Origin: Nonomuraea sp. NBC_00507
GTDB lineage: Bacteria > Actinomycetota > Actinomycetes > Streptosporangiales > Streptosporangiaceae
Reading direction: 5' to 3'
NCBI RefSeq assembly: GCF_036013525.1
Contig: NZ_CP107853.1
Coordinates: forward strand, 620,001-684,000
DNA: 64,000 bases
Shown: piece after piece, positions 26,056 through 34,484 of the stretch
Layout: every line of letters starts with the position of its first letter
Position numbering within the stretch: the first letter of the stretch is position 1
Made by a program: the position numbers and the translations under genes
Notes under the pieces: model-generated
What the model was told of the DNA's origin: nothing
The model's database searches: none
The model's input: only the letters and a program-made list of their open reading frames with translations

Positions 26056-26261
26056 CCGGAGCATGGGCGTCCACCTGCGGAAACGCCTCGTGATCCATCC
26101 CGCGTGTATCCCGTGACCAGCGACAAACGGCCGCTCAGGGCTGCATCTGGCTGCACACCCCTGAAATGCAGAAGAGGCCCCGTAGGGCCTCTGAGCTGCA
26201 CTTACTGCTGGTGGCAGGTGCAAGGTTCGAACTTGCGTAGGCTGAGCCGACGGTTTTACAG
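26056..26261 (-). repeat. att repeat A: tRNA-Tyr 3' half with terminator and arm
   Basis: A 206-bp segment repeated at 29939-30129 and 34485-34673. Read on the minus strand, 26261-26209 is the 3' half of tRNA-Tyr: anticodon loop CTGTAAAA, class II variable arm CCGTCGGCTCAGCCTACG, T-arm GCAAG-TTCGAAC-CTTGC, acceptor ACCTGCC and ACCA. A hairpin AGAGGCCC-CGTA-GGGCCTCT (26173-26192) follows as in a tRNA terminator. The 5' half of the tRNA is absent, so this is an attachment-site copy and not a functional tRNA gene. Confidence 0.8.
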
Positions 26262-26373
26262 CGCGTGACCGTTGCGGCCGAGAGTTGGCCTTCCACCTGC
26301 GGCATGACCATGTCTCGCTGCCATGAGGCCCATGATCATTGCACGCATATTGCACTGCGACCGGCGTCACGCC

Positions 26374-26772
26374 TCATCCTCTCTCGACGGACTTGTAGAC
26401 CCTTCCGACGATCAGCGCGCAAAGCATGGCCGTGAGCATGAAGCCGGCCACAACCGGGACCGCCACGGGGATGTAGCGCGCGAGGCGCTCATCGGGCAGC
26501 CAGGAGTCGTACGTCGGCTGAACGAAGAAGACCGCCAGCATGGCGAAGGGTGCCACCAGCCCAACGATTGGCCAGCCTGGCAGTCGGGCCAGCAGCGCGG
26601 CCAGCAGGCTGAGCGGGAAGGGCGCCAACACCAGCGCCAACACCAGCGCGACCTCGCCATCCGAGTCGTATGTAGGCCAGTAGCGGAAGAGGAGCAGTAA
26701 TGAGACCGCCACCGCGGAGCCCGCTAAGGCCGACCTGAATAAGACACCCACACAGGGATTGTCGCGGATCAA
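26374..26772 (-). CDS. Small integral membrane protein, 132 aa
   Basis: A four-segment membrane protein: hydrophobic stretches at about residues 11-28, 40-62, 66-85 and 101-122, with short loops containing PTYDSDGE and PTYDSWLPDERLARY. The repeated PTYDS after segments one and three suggests an internal two-helix duplication. No family is recognised. It lies just inside the second tRNA-Tyr segment, next to the right att arm (26256-26360). Confidence 0.6.
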   Translation of the reverse strand: MIRDNPCVGVLFRSALAGSAVAVSLLLLFRYWPTYDSDGEVALVLALVLAPFPLSLLAALLARLPGWPIVGLVAPFAMLAVFFVQPTYDSWLPDERLARYIPVAVPVVAGFMLTAMLCALIVGRVYKSVERG

Positions 26773-26995
26773 GGGCGAACAGGTCGATGTTCGGGAACCG
26801 CTCTGCTGATACTCATCCTGGTTGAGCCTCTACACGCACGCGAGTAGCAGGGCCTACCGGACCCGCACTGTCAGCTTGGGAATCGCAGGGATCTTGGCAT
26901 GTAGGGGCCGATTACCTGCGGCTGAGGCCGGTCGTGAATGACCGTGGTTGACCCCTCGTCACCGGGGTAATGGCACGGCGATCAAGGCTCTGACC

Positions 26996-27553
26996 TCACC
27001 AGGAAGGGTATAAATGGTCGGTCGAACCGGTCAGTGTGGGCCTGGCGTACTGGCTGTGTGAGAGACGTACACCGGTGGCCCGTGAAGCCAAGGCGAGGGC
27101 GCTGGAGATGGGACCTTCGGCGTATCCGTCGTCGTCTGGGTACAGCCCGAGCTCACGCACGTCGGTGAGGAATCTGTCAGGATCGTTGCCCTCGCGGAAC
27201 CGGTAGCTGTACAGGCTGAACGTGGTGATCAGTTGCTCGTTGGCCTCGTAGGTGAAATCCGCGCTCTTGAGGTCAGCAAAAACCGTGGCCACTGCTGTGC
27301 CTAAGGACAATGGCTCCGCCACGTTGGTGACGTACTTGGTTGCCCACCCACTCTCGGCCAGGACGGTCCCACCCTCAGCCGAGTAGGCTTCGACTCCGTA
27401 CTCTCCGGAGGTGCCCGGAGTAACCTTGATTCGCCGCAGCGCATCCGCAGGGGACAACCTCCGTACGAAGTTGATGCACAGAATCGTGGTGCCGACGCCA
27501 TCCGTCCATGCATCGCGAAGCCAGACGTAATCCGCGGCTGATGCACTGCTCAT
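26996..27553 (-). CDS. DUF6461-family protein
   Basis: A 185-residue soluble protein read from ATG 27553 (MSSASAADYVWLRDAWTDGV); the frame extends upstream to 27703 without family similarity. Blocks shared with the gene at 12726 are INFVRRLSPADALRRIKV, EGGTVLAESG, PLSLGTAVATVFADLKSADF, TTFSLYSYRF and FLTDVRELGLYPDDD. Function is unknown. It sits in the segment bounded by att repeats A and B with an Xis/integrase pair, so it is cargo of that small integrative element. Confidence 0.75.
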   Translation of the reverse strand: MSSASAADYVWLRDAWTDGVGTTILCINFVRRLSPADALRRIKVTPGTSGEYGVEAYSAEGGTVLAESGWATKYVTNVAEPLSLGTAVATVFADLKSADFTYEANEQLITTFSLYSYRFREGNDPDRFLTDVRELGLYPDDDGYAEGPISSALALASRATGVRLSHSQYARPTLTGSTDHLYPSW

Positions 27554-27650
27554 CGCATTCCCTCCCACTTCATAGCTGCGGGAATCCTTGCAGACGGCTC
27601 CGACAGCCACGGCGGCACGATCATTCTTACCTACACCTCCGCCTGCCTGC

Positions 27651-27800
27651 CTGATCATCCCGTCTGCCGTCGACCCACCTGAAGGGGCAGCGGGCAGGGC
27701 CACGGGGTCAAGGTGGAGCGCCCTGCCGGACGAACGACCTTGGCCCCGTGGCCCTGGTCTGCTCGGCTTGTCCCGGGTCGATGGTGGGCGGGATGATCAG
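27651..27800. repeat. 150-bp imperfect inverted repeat (large hairpin or cruciform)
   Basis: The outer arms CTGATCATCCCG (27651-27662) and CGGGATGATCAG (27789-27800) are perfect. An inner stem pairs GGGCCACGGGGTCAAGGT with ACCTTGGCCCCGTGGCCC (one mismatch) around a 22-base loop, with partly paired sequence between. It lies between the divergent DUF6461 and membrane-protein genes inside the integrative segment. A replication or transfer origin, a regulator site or a bidirectional terminator are all possible; the position between divergent starts argues against a terminator. Confidence 0.7.
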
Positions 27801-27891
27801 GTTTCCACCTCAGCCACTCACGGCCTGGCACACGGCACGGCCATCATCCCGGAGCCGGAGCGCCCCGCCAGAGGCATGAAAGGGGTTCGCT

Positions 27892-28236
27892 GTGCGCTTG
27901 TTGAGGCTACTTGCGGACTGGTTCTGGCGAGTAGATGCGTCATCTGGTGGCGGTACTGAACCGCATCGTGGTCGGCGGTTCTCTGCGGCCCATCCTGTGC
28001 GCCTGGGATTACTCGCCAGCGCTGCCGTCGGTGGCCTCTTCGGCGTCCTTTTGTTGGTCGGTGCCACGACGGGATGGAAGTACGCCTTCGCTCTGTCTAC
28101 CTTGCTCTTCTGCCTCTGCATTGCGGCCTTCGCGGGAGTGAGCATGATGGGCATCGGCTACTTCGAGCGTTGGCGTCAACGGCACTACGGGCACTACCCG
28201 CATGAGGTTCAGGACGAGCCCGGTCGCCATGCGTAG
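27892..28236 (+). CDS. Small membrane protein, 114 aa
   Basis: It starts at GTG with AAAGGGG about 7 bases upstream. There is a basic N-terminal 37 residues, then two TM helices (about 38-58 and 64-86) and a hydrophilic tail with YFERWRQRHYGHYPHEVQDE. No family is recognised. It precedes the Xis/integrase pair on the same strand within the integrative segment. Confidence 0.6.
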   Translation: MRLLRLLADWFWRVDASSGGGTEPHRGRRFSAAHPVRLGLLASAAVGGLFGVLLLVGATTGWKYAFALSTLLFCLCIAAFAGVSMMGIGYFERWRQRHYGHYPHEVQDEPGRHA

Positions 28237-28286
28237 CGGCCCGCGCGCGTCGCGCGCGAGAACGGCCCCCAGGCCGCACGCGCAGC

Positions 28287-28490
28287 ATGCGGGCGGGCGC
28301 GGGCAGCGCGGCGGCGCGGCGGCGCGTGCGCCGCCGCCTTGACGCACTCGGCGGCATCTCGCGCCGGACCTTCTATCGCTGGCGAGAGATCGGCAAGGCA
28401 CCCCAGGGCTTCAAGCTGCCCAACGGGGAGATCCGCATCTACCGCAACGAACTCACAGCCTGGTTGGAAAGCCTCCGGGAGGCTGCGTGA
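28287..28490 (+). CDS. Excisionase-like helix-turn-helix protein (Xis)
   Basis: A 67-residue protein. Residues 21-67 (LGGISRRTFYRWREIGKAPQ then GFKLPNGEIRIYRNELTAWL) form the MerR-like winged HTH of actinobacterial excisionases, which bend att DNA to direct excision. Its stop overlaps the integrase start by four bases. The first 20 residues are an arginine/alanine run encoded by a GC palindrome (28316-28337), so the original N-terminus may have been replaced. Confidence 0.75.
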   Translation: MRAGAGSAAARRRVRRRLDALGGISRRTFYRWREIGKAPQGFKLPNGEIRIYRNELTAWLESLREAA

Positions 28491-29852
28491 TCATCTCCTA
28501 CAACGTGAAGTTCTGGACGATCACCCGGAACGAGTCGAGCAAGACGCCCTCCTTCGTCGTTCGCTGGAAGGTCGGCGGTCGGCAGAAGTCGAAGACTCTC
28601 AGGACCAAAGCACTCGCGGAGAGCCTCTTGTCCGACCTCCGGCAGGCGGCCAAGCGTGGCGAGCTGTGCGACATGGAGACGGGACTCCCCCTGTCCATGT
28701 TGCAGGCCAAGAGCGCCCGGACGATCTTTGACTTTCGTCCGGGCGTACATAGAGATGAAGTGGCCTCATGCGGCGGCCAAGACCCGCGACAGCATCTCGG
28801 ATGCCCTCGCGACAGCACTCCCCGCCCTCGTGAAGGATCGCCCAGGACGCCCTGACGTCGGGTCGCTGCGGCCGGCCCTGCGCAAGTACGCGCTCTTTCC
28901 TGAGAGCAAGCGCCCTGCTGCTCCCCCGGACGTGGCACGGGCGATTCGCTGGCTCGAAGGTGCCTCGCTCGATCTGGCCGCCCTCGGAGAGGCCAAGACC
29001 GTCCGGCTGGCGCTCGACGCGATCGCGCTCCGGCTCGACGGCAAGGCCGCCAGCGCCAACACAATTAGGCGCAAGCGGGCTGTCCTGCACGCGCTCTTGG
29101 AGTACGCCGTAGAGCTGGAAGAGCTTTCGGCAAATCCGCTGCACCGGATCAAGTGGAAACCCGCCAAGACAACCGAGACGGTAGAGCGTCGGATCGTGGT
29201 GAACCCTCGGCAGGCCCAGGAGCTGCTGACCGCGGTGACCTACGTGGGCAGGCGGGGCCGCGGCCGGCGACTCATGGCCCTGTTCGCCTGTATGTACTAC
29301 GCGGCTCTGCGCCCCGCTGAGGCCATCGCCCTCCGCAGGGAGGACTGCGACCTTCCGGCAACCGGCTGGGGACGCCTGCTCATCGACGTGTCCCGGCCCG
29401 AAGTCAACAGGCAGTGGACGGACACCGGGGATGCCCACGAGGAGCGCGGGCTGAAGCATCGCGGACGTGACGACGTGCGTCCTGTCCCCATCCCGCCGAC
29501 TCTGGTGAAGATCCTTCGGCAACACATCGACGAGTTCGGCCTTGGCCCGGACAGGCGGCTCTTTCAGAGCGAACGCGGCGGCGTCGTCGCCTCGACGGCT
29601 TACACCGAGGTCTGGCAGGAAGCCCGCAAGCTGGCCCTCACGCCCGCCCAGGTCGCCTCTCCGCTCGCCAAACGGCCGTACGACCTCCGGCACGCGGCCG
29701 TCTCGCTCCGGCTCAACGCGGGAGTTCCGGCCCCAGAGGTGGCCGAACGTGCGGGGCACAGCGTCGATGTCCTCCTCCGGGTCTACGCCAAGTGCATCGA
29801 TGGCCATCAAGAGATCGCGAATCGACGGATAGACGACGCATTGGCGGCATGA
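28487..29852 (+). pseudogene. Tyrosine recombinase (integrase), one-base frameshift
   Basis: The two frames together give a 455-residue integrase. The N-terminal arm-binding part MIISYNVKFWTITRNESSKT ends at ARTIFDF near 28735. The rest, VRAYIEMKWPHAAAKTRDSI to DDALAA, is in the +1 frame; an extra T in GACTTTCGTC explains it. The catalytic part looks complete: Arg in AALRPAEAIALR, KHRGRDDVRPVPIPP, the LRH box in PYDLRHAAVSLRLN, GHSVDV and the nucleophile Tyr in LLRVYAKC. It would integrate DNA at the adjacent tRNA-Tyr att (repeat B). Whether the shift is real or a sequencing error cannot be told here. Confidence 0.85.
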
Positions 29853-29938
29853 CATGCCACTCCTAGAAATCGAGCCCCGGATGATCTCCGGGGCTCGTTC
29901 ACGTCTCAGGAACCCCTCCGCCCGCGGAAAGCCTTGCT

Positions 29939-30129
29939 CGACCTGGGGAAACGCCCTCAAGATCATTGCACGTAAATGGCGCGACCAGCGACAAACGGCC
30001 GCTCAGAGCGGCTCCCGGTTGCATACCCCCGAAATGCAGAAAAGGCCCCGTAGGGCCTCTGAGCTGCGCTTACTGTTTGTGGCAGGTGCAAGGTTCGAAC
30101 TTGCGTAGGCTGAGCCGACGGTTTTACAG
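29939..30129 (-). repeat. att repeat B: tRNA-Tyr 3' half next to the integrase
   Basis: A copy of repeat A, 87 bp after the integrase stop. The tRNA-derived core is 30081-30129 (minus strand), identical to copy A from the anticodon loop to ACCTGCC, but the CCA is not retained (GTTTGT replaces TGGTGG). The GGCC-type hairpin follows at 30043-30058. The order integrase then att is the normal layout of actinomycete integrative elements. Confidence 0.8.
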
Positions 30130-30725
30130 CGGGCAGACGTTACTGACTGCACCAGGCCTCTCACCTCGGGGTACAGTTCTCGCCCTTCCTCTACTAGGGA
30201 AGATCATCCCGCGTATATCCCGCGAGGCGGAACGATGCACGATCATCCCCGGAGCCTGCGGATTAAAAGTGGAAGGTCCATCTTCGGGCCGCTGCGGCTA
30301 TGACCTTGGGTTTCGTGCCGTCGTCCTGGTCGACTGCTGGTCACAATCCGCACATGTTCCAGATCTTGCTTACCTGGACGACCGCCTTCAGCGCGCACCC
30401 AACCCTGATGGAACCGCCCATACGTCCTCGTCCTTGACGGGCACCCCCCTGGGCGCGGAGATGTTCGGGACCCGGCGCGGGGGCATCCCCATCAATCCTC
30501 GTCGTCGGAGTCGTCGGCGTCAGGATCGCGCAAGGCGAGGGATGATTCCCTGCTCACCATGGCCATTCGATCTTGGTCTTGCCAGATAACGAAGGTTATC
30601 TCGCAACCCTTCGACGGGCGAGGCGTTCAGACTGGCGCTGTGGATCTTTTCAGGACTTCGCCAATCTGGCCGGGTGCACGGTGGGCGATTACGGCATGCA
30701 TAGTGATCTATGGAAGGATTTTTCC
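30130..30725. other. Intergenic stretch without recognisable gene
   Basis: No frame in this 600-bp stretch has family similarity. A 50-codon frame running into the next gene (NEGYLATLRRARRSDWRCGS) could be the tail of a lost protein. A short copy of the att-arm phrase ATCATCCCGCGTATATCCCGCG appears near 30203. Confidence 0.4.
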
Positions 30726-31160
30726 ATGGTATCCGTTAAGCAGATTCAAGTCGCCTTCGATTGCGCTTCACCTGAGCGTGTCGGTCGCTTCTGGTGCGAG
30801 GTGTTGGGGTACGTCGCGCCGGCACCGCCTGAGGGGTTCGCCAGTTGGGACGACTTCAATCGCACGCTGCCGCCCGAGCAGCGGGACTCATGGTTCGCAT
30901 GCAGCGACCCCTCGGGTGTCGGTCCGCGGCTGTACTTCCAGCGCGTCCCCGAAGGCAAGGTCGTCAAGAATCGGCTGCACCTTGACGTGCGGGTCGGCAC
31001 CGGACTCGTCGGTGCAGAGCGCCTGGCAACCCTCGAGGCCGAATGCGCACGATTGATCCCTCTCGGCGCGAAACGCGTGCGGCTCCTGCCCGCCGATGAA
31101 GAAAACGAGTCGTGCCTCGTGATGCAGGACATCGAGGGCAACGAGTTCTGCCTGAGCTGA
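30726..31160 (+). CDS. VOC-superfamily (glyoxalase/bleomycin-resistance-like) protein
   Basis: A 144-residue single-module VOC protein read from ATG 30726, with GGAAGGA about 9 bases upstream. The N-terminus QIQVAFDCASPERVGRFWCE is the first beta-alpha unit, and the second half has KNRLHLDVRVG and DIEGNEFCLS. This is the glyoxalase-6-like layout (LHLDV..., D.EGNEFC) common in actinobacteria. Two half-modules would dimerise to make a metal site, with His in LHLDV and Glu in GNEFC as probable ligands. The substrate is unknown. Confidence 0.85.
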   Translation: MVSVKQIQVAFDCASPERVGRFWCEVLGYVAPAPPEGFASWDDFNRTLPPEQRDSWFACSDPSGVGPRLYFQRVPEGKVVKNRLHLDVRVGTGLVGAERLATLEAECARLIPLGAKRVRLLPADEENESCLVMQDIEGNEFCLS

Positions 31161-31230
31161 CGAACGTCTACCTCGTTGAACGCGACACAGACCTGACTCG
31201 CTGATCGGCTCCCACGGGGAAGGCTGTCCG

Positions 31231-31383
31231 TCAGCTCTCCCTTCGCACCGCGCCGCTGTTGATCTCGGGAAGATCGGGGATCTCGCCGAGTTCGCGCAGC
31301 CCATCGGAAGGCCCGGACGAAGCGATGGCATAGCGGCCCAGGAAATTCACGTGGGCGTGGCCCAGCGGGCTGAGCCGGGCGAC
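31231..31383 (-). pseudogene. Tn3-family transposase C-terminal remnant
   Basis: Minus-strand reading RLSPLGHAHVNFLGRYAIAS, then GLRELGEIPDLPEINSGAVR and a stop. This resembles the extreme C-terminus of actinobacterial Tn3-family transposases (LSPL...HINFLGRYAF....LR.L.DP). The rest of the gene is absent. Confidence 0.6.
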
Positions 31384-31587
31384 TGCACGCGGTGATCAGC
31401 CACGTTCCTCGGTGAGCCAGGGTGAGGAACGAACCCCGGATCGTCGATCGCCCCCAACCATGTGCGGCGTCCAGCCATGCAGTGGCGATCGTAGGGCTGC
31501 ATCTGTGCGGCGGCGCGGCAACCCCGGTCGGCGCGTTCGGGAAGTGCGGCGGGGCCGGCGTGCGGTGCCCGGCCCGGTGTCCCGCCA

Positions 31588-31625
31588 CCGTCCGGGACCG
31601 GCCCCCAGGCCGCACGCCCGGACGG
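31588..31625. repeat. 38-nt stem-loop shared with 59544-59581
   Basis: The outer stem CCGTCCGGG/CCCGGACGG encloses an inner GGCC-CCCA-GGCC hairpin. The same 38 bases recur at 59544-59581 with only two changes, and the inner GGCCCCCAGGCCGCACGC also occurs near 28264. A GC palindrome CGGCGGCGCG-C-CGCGCCGCCG follows about 25 bp downstream. The remainder of 31384-31808 shows no gene. Confidence 0.6.
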
Positions 31626-31808
31626 CGGGCGGGCGGAGGGCCGGAGGTACGGCGGCGCGCCGCGCCGCCGCTTGATCCCTACAAGAGCTATTCGGCAGTG
31701 TACGACTGCACAACCGGAACCCTCCGATCAGCCATGGACCGGACAGCATCGGCGACATGTCCTCTCGCGCTCACGAATCCGGACCGCTATCGTACTCATC
31801 ACTAAACG

Positions 31809-32990
31809 ATGGGATTTGGGGCTCCTATGTGGATGACTCGACGAGCGATGGCTTCCCGGCCAGCATTAAGCGCTTTTAGCCTTATTCTCTTATACACATT
31901 CAGCCTTCCCGCCACTTCGTCGTTTGATCACACCCGAAGCACGTCACTCGCTGCCCATGTCGACACTGTTTCACATTTACTGAATCCTCGGTCCCATTTT
32001 AATTGCGGACTAGAGGAAAGAATTTCAGGAAAGCCCTGGAGGGACGTTAAGGTCAGGGCCACTTCGATCGCAATTACCCAACATGGCGACGGCAGGAACG
32101 TCGCCATATCTGGAAGCATGGACGATTATGAGGACCGTATTTACCTGTGGGATCTGGATACGGGTAAGCGAATAGGGGCTCCGCTTCGCGTGGATGCCCA
32201 AGTCGACACCCTAGCCGTGGGGCATCGAAGAGATGGTACGCCCATTTTCGTCGCTGGCGATTGGGACGGTGCGGTCCAGATATGGGATCCAAATACAGGA
32301 GAACCGGTCGGCAAAGCGATTGATACAGGCGCCGAGTATGTTGAAGCGGTGGCAGTTGGGAAGCGTAGCGACGGACGTGGAGTCATTGTTTCCGGCGACA
32401 GCAACAACATGGTGCACATCTGGGATATGGAGACACAACGAGAACTGAGCAAGCCTCTTAAAGGTCATGCTGACTACGTGGAAGCACTAGCAACCGGGCA
32501 GCGCAGCAACGGCACCAAGGTTATCGTTTCGGGAAGCTATGACCATACTCTCCGAATATGGAATCTGGACACCGGCAGGCAGCTAGGTCGCCCATTGCGA
32601 GGTCACACTGCCGAGGTGCTTGCAGTTCGCATCGGAAAACAAAGTGACGGAACGCGAGTGATCGTGTCGGGAAGTAGCGATGGAACTGTACGTGTATGGG
32701 ATCTCGACTCTGGCACGCTGATTGGAAAGCCGCTAAGAGGTCACAACGATCTCGTTATGTCGGTAGCGCTTGGACGGAGCTGTGACGGCACACGCGTGAT
32801 TGTGTCGTCGAGCGGAGACAAAACCATACGCGTTTGGAATTTGGACACTGGCAAGCTTCTACGCGTTCTGCGTGGTCACACTGATCCGGTTTGGACGGTA
32901 GCCATCGGTCAACGCCGTGACGGAGCTAGAGTTATTCTTTCTAGCGGCTACGACGCTTCCATGAGGTTGTGGGGGCTCGGCCCATACTAA
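31809..32990 (+). CDS. Exported seven-bladed WD40 protein
   Basis: A 393-residue protein with one hydrophobic N-terminal segment (PALSAFSLILLYTFSLPATS, about 18-37), which may be a signal peptide or anchor. Residues about 82-393 hold seven WD40 repeats of 43-46 residues, each with DGTxVIVSGSxDxTVRVWDL and TGxxxGxPLRGH, enough for one closed propeller. Start options are ATG 31809 or ATG 31827 (MWMTRR). Base composition is clearly more A/T-rich than the flanks. The repeats resemble those of actinobacterial STAND-WD40 proteins, but no NTPase domain is present. A scaffold or extracellular binding role is possible. Confidence 0.8.
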   Translation: MGFGAPMWMTRRAMASRPALSAFSLILLYTFSLPATSSFDHTRSTSLAAHVDTVSHLLNPRSHFNCGLEERISGKPWRDVKVRATSIAITQHGDGRNVAISGSMDDYEDRIYLWDLDTGKRIGAPLRVDAQVDTLAVGHRRDGTPIFVAGDWDGAVQIWDPNTGEPVGKAIDTGAEYVEAVAVGKRSDGRGVIVSGDSNNMVHIWDMETQRELSKPLKGHADYVEALATGQRSNGTKVIVSGSYDHTLRIWNLDTGRQLGRPLRGHTAEVLAVRIGKQSDGTRVIVSGSSDGTVRVWDLDSGTLIGKPLRGHNDLVMSVALGRSCDGTRVIVSSSGDKTIRVWNLDTGKLLRVLRGHTDPVWTVAIGQRRDGARVILSSGYDASMRLWGLGPY

Positions 32991-32995
32991 GATCT

Positions 32996-33155
32996 GTCAT
33001 TTTTGACTTAGTCGAGTGAGAGCAAGTCCGAAGAGGACTGCTAGTGTGCCGAGGGCGGCAACGGGGTCCCGGACTTCGTTGAGTGCTATCCAGCCGAGGA
33101 GAAAAGCGACTACTGGGCGGAGATATGTCACCGTAGAAGCAATGACGGGTTCTTG
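32996..33155 (-). pseudogene. EamA/DMT-type transporter C-terminal remnant
   Basis: Minus-strand translation EPVIASTVTYLRPVVAFLLG, WIALNEVRDPVAALGTLAVL and FGLALTRLSQK-stop is the last two helices of an EamA-domain (drug/metabolite) exporter. Nothing upstream continues it: the sequence changes near 33155, so only this piece remains. Composition is A/T-rich like the WD40 gene next to it. Confidence 0.65.
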
Positions 33156-33260
33156 ATAAGGCAGAAAGAGGATCTAATCACTAGAGGTCTGGCACATGGT
33201 GACGTGCTATCTCGGCTGGAAGCCATGTACCGGGGGCCAGTAAGACGATAGCTTCGCGGT

Positions 33261-33570
33261 GTGGCTGATGACGCTGAGCTGACGCGCTGGGTCGTGCATG
33301 GGGAGCGGCTGGTCTATGACAACCGATGGATTCGGTTGGGGCTGGCCGATGTGGAGATCCCCGGCGGGGAGCGGTTCGAGCATCACGTGGTGCATCTGGA
33401 CCGGGCAGCGATCGCCGTCGTGCTGGATGAGCAAGACCGCGTCCTCCTGATGTGGCGGCATCGGTTCGTGTTCGACCGGTGGGGGTGGGAGCTTCCTGGC
33501 GGGCTCGTCGAGGCCGGTGAGGATCCGATGGTGACCGCTATCCGGGAGGTGGAAGAGGAGACCCGCTGCG
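33261..33570 (+). pseudogene. NUDIX hydrolase, 3' truncated at an integrase remnant
   Basis: Read from GTG 33261, the N-terminal 100 residues of a NUDIX pyrophosphohydrolase are intact up to the NUDIX box GGLVEAGEDPMVTAIREVEE-ET (the G-x5-E-x7-REVxEE pattern, with the metal-binding glutamates). At about 33570 the sequence switches to integrase coding sequence in another frame, giving a 127-residue chimera with a meaningless tail. The helix and strands after the box are lost, so activity is unlikely. Confidence 0.8.
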
Positions 33571-34400
33571 TCTCGACGGCAAGAAGGCCAACACGATCAA
33601 GCGGAAGCGTGCCGTCCTGCACCACGTCTTCGAGTACGCGGTAGAGCTGGAAGAGCTGCCTTCCAACCCGCTGCACCGCATCAAGTGGAAGCTTCCGAAG
33701 ACCACCGAAACAGTGGACCCACGAGTCGTGGTCAACCCGCGCCAGGCCCGGGAGCTGCTCGTGGCGCTCACCTACGTCGGCAAGCGCCAGCGTGGCGGAA
33801 AGGGGCGGGGACAGCGGTTGATGGCCATGTTCGCCTGCATGTACTTCGCGGCCCTCCGGCCTGGCGAGGCGGTCGGTCTTCGTGAGCAGGACTGCTACCT
33901 CCCGGCACAAGGCTGGGGACGGCTCACGCTCGACGGCTCGCGTCCTGAGGTGAACCGTCCGTGGACTGACACGGGAGATGCTCACGAGCTGCGCGGTCTC
34001 AAGCATCGGGGCGAGGATGATGTCCGCCGGATTCCGATCCCGCCGGAACTGGTCAAGATCCTTCGGCAACACATCGAAGAGTTCGGCATCGCCCCGGATG
34101 GGCGTTTGTTCTGCAGCGAACGGGGTGGGGTGGTCGCCTCGACGGGCTTACACCGAGGTCTGGCAGGAGGCCCGCACCCTGGCTCTCAGCCCCGCCCAGG
34201 TCGCCTCACCGCTCGCTCGGCGACCGTACGACCTCCGGCACGCGGCCGTCTCGCTCTGGCTCAACGGCGGCGTACCGGCTCCAGAGGTGGCAACCCGTGC
34301 TGGCCACGGGGTGGATGTCCTGCTGCGCGTCTATGCCAAGTGCATCGACGGTCAGGAGGAGATCGTCAACCAGCGGATAGCGGACGTGCTGACCGCATGA
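33571..34400 (+). pseudogene. Integrase remnant (second tRNA-Tyr element)
   Basis: The frames from 33571 to 34400 encode LDGKKANTIKRKRAVLHHVF through VVVNPRQARELLVALTYVGK to GGVVAST, then, after an extra G near 34145, AYTEVWQEARTLALSPAQVA to RIADVLTA-stop. It is clearly homologous to the integrase at 28487-29852 and keeps the catalytic Arg, LRH box and VYAKC tyrosine. It lacks the N-terminal arm-binding half and carries a frameshift. Confidence 0.85.
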
Positions 34401-34484
34401 GATCACGAGCAGCACACCTCGAAGGGCTCCGGCTTCCCCCCGGGGCCTTTCGGCGTTGCAGGACCGCACCATCCCGCGCATACT

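Noticed and set aside
25910..26100. A minus-strand protein fragment (PANRSTDQVPLDIGGDDLAQ)
   Set aside because: No family similarity and no start; part of the stretch overlaps the att repeat.
26209..26350. A complete tRNA-Tyr gene
   Set aside because: The 5' half does not fold: the sequence upstream of the anticodon loop differs at every copy, and only the 3' half is conserved, as expected for att sites.
28241..28340. CRISPR-like or microsatellite repeat in the GCG-rich stretch
   Set aside because: It is a short run of GC palindromes without regular spacers; no CRISPR array exists in the window.
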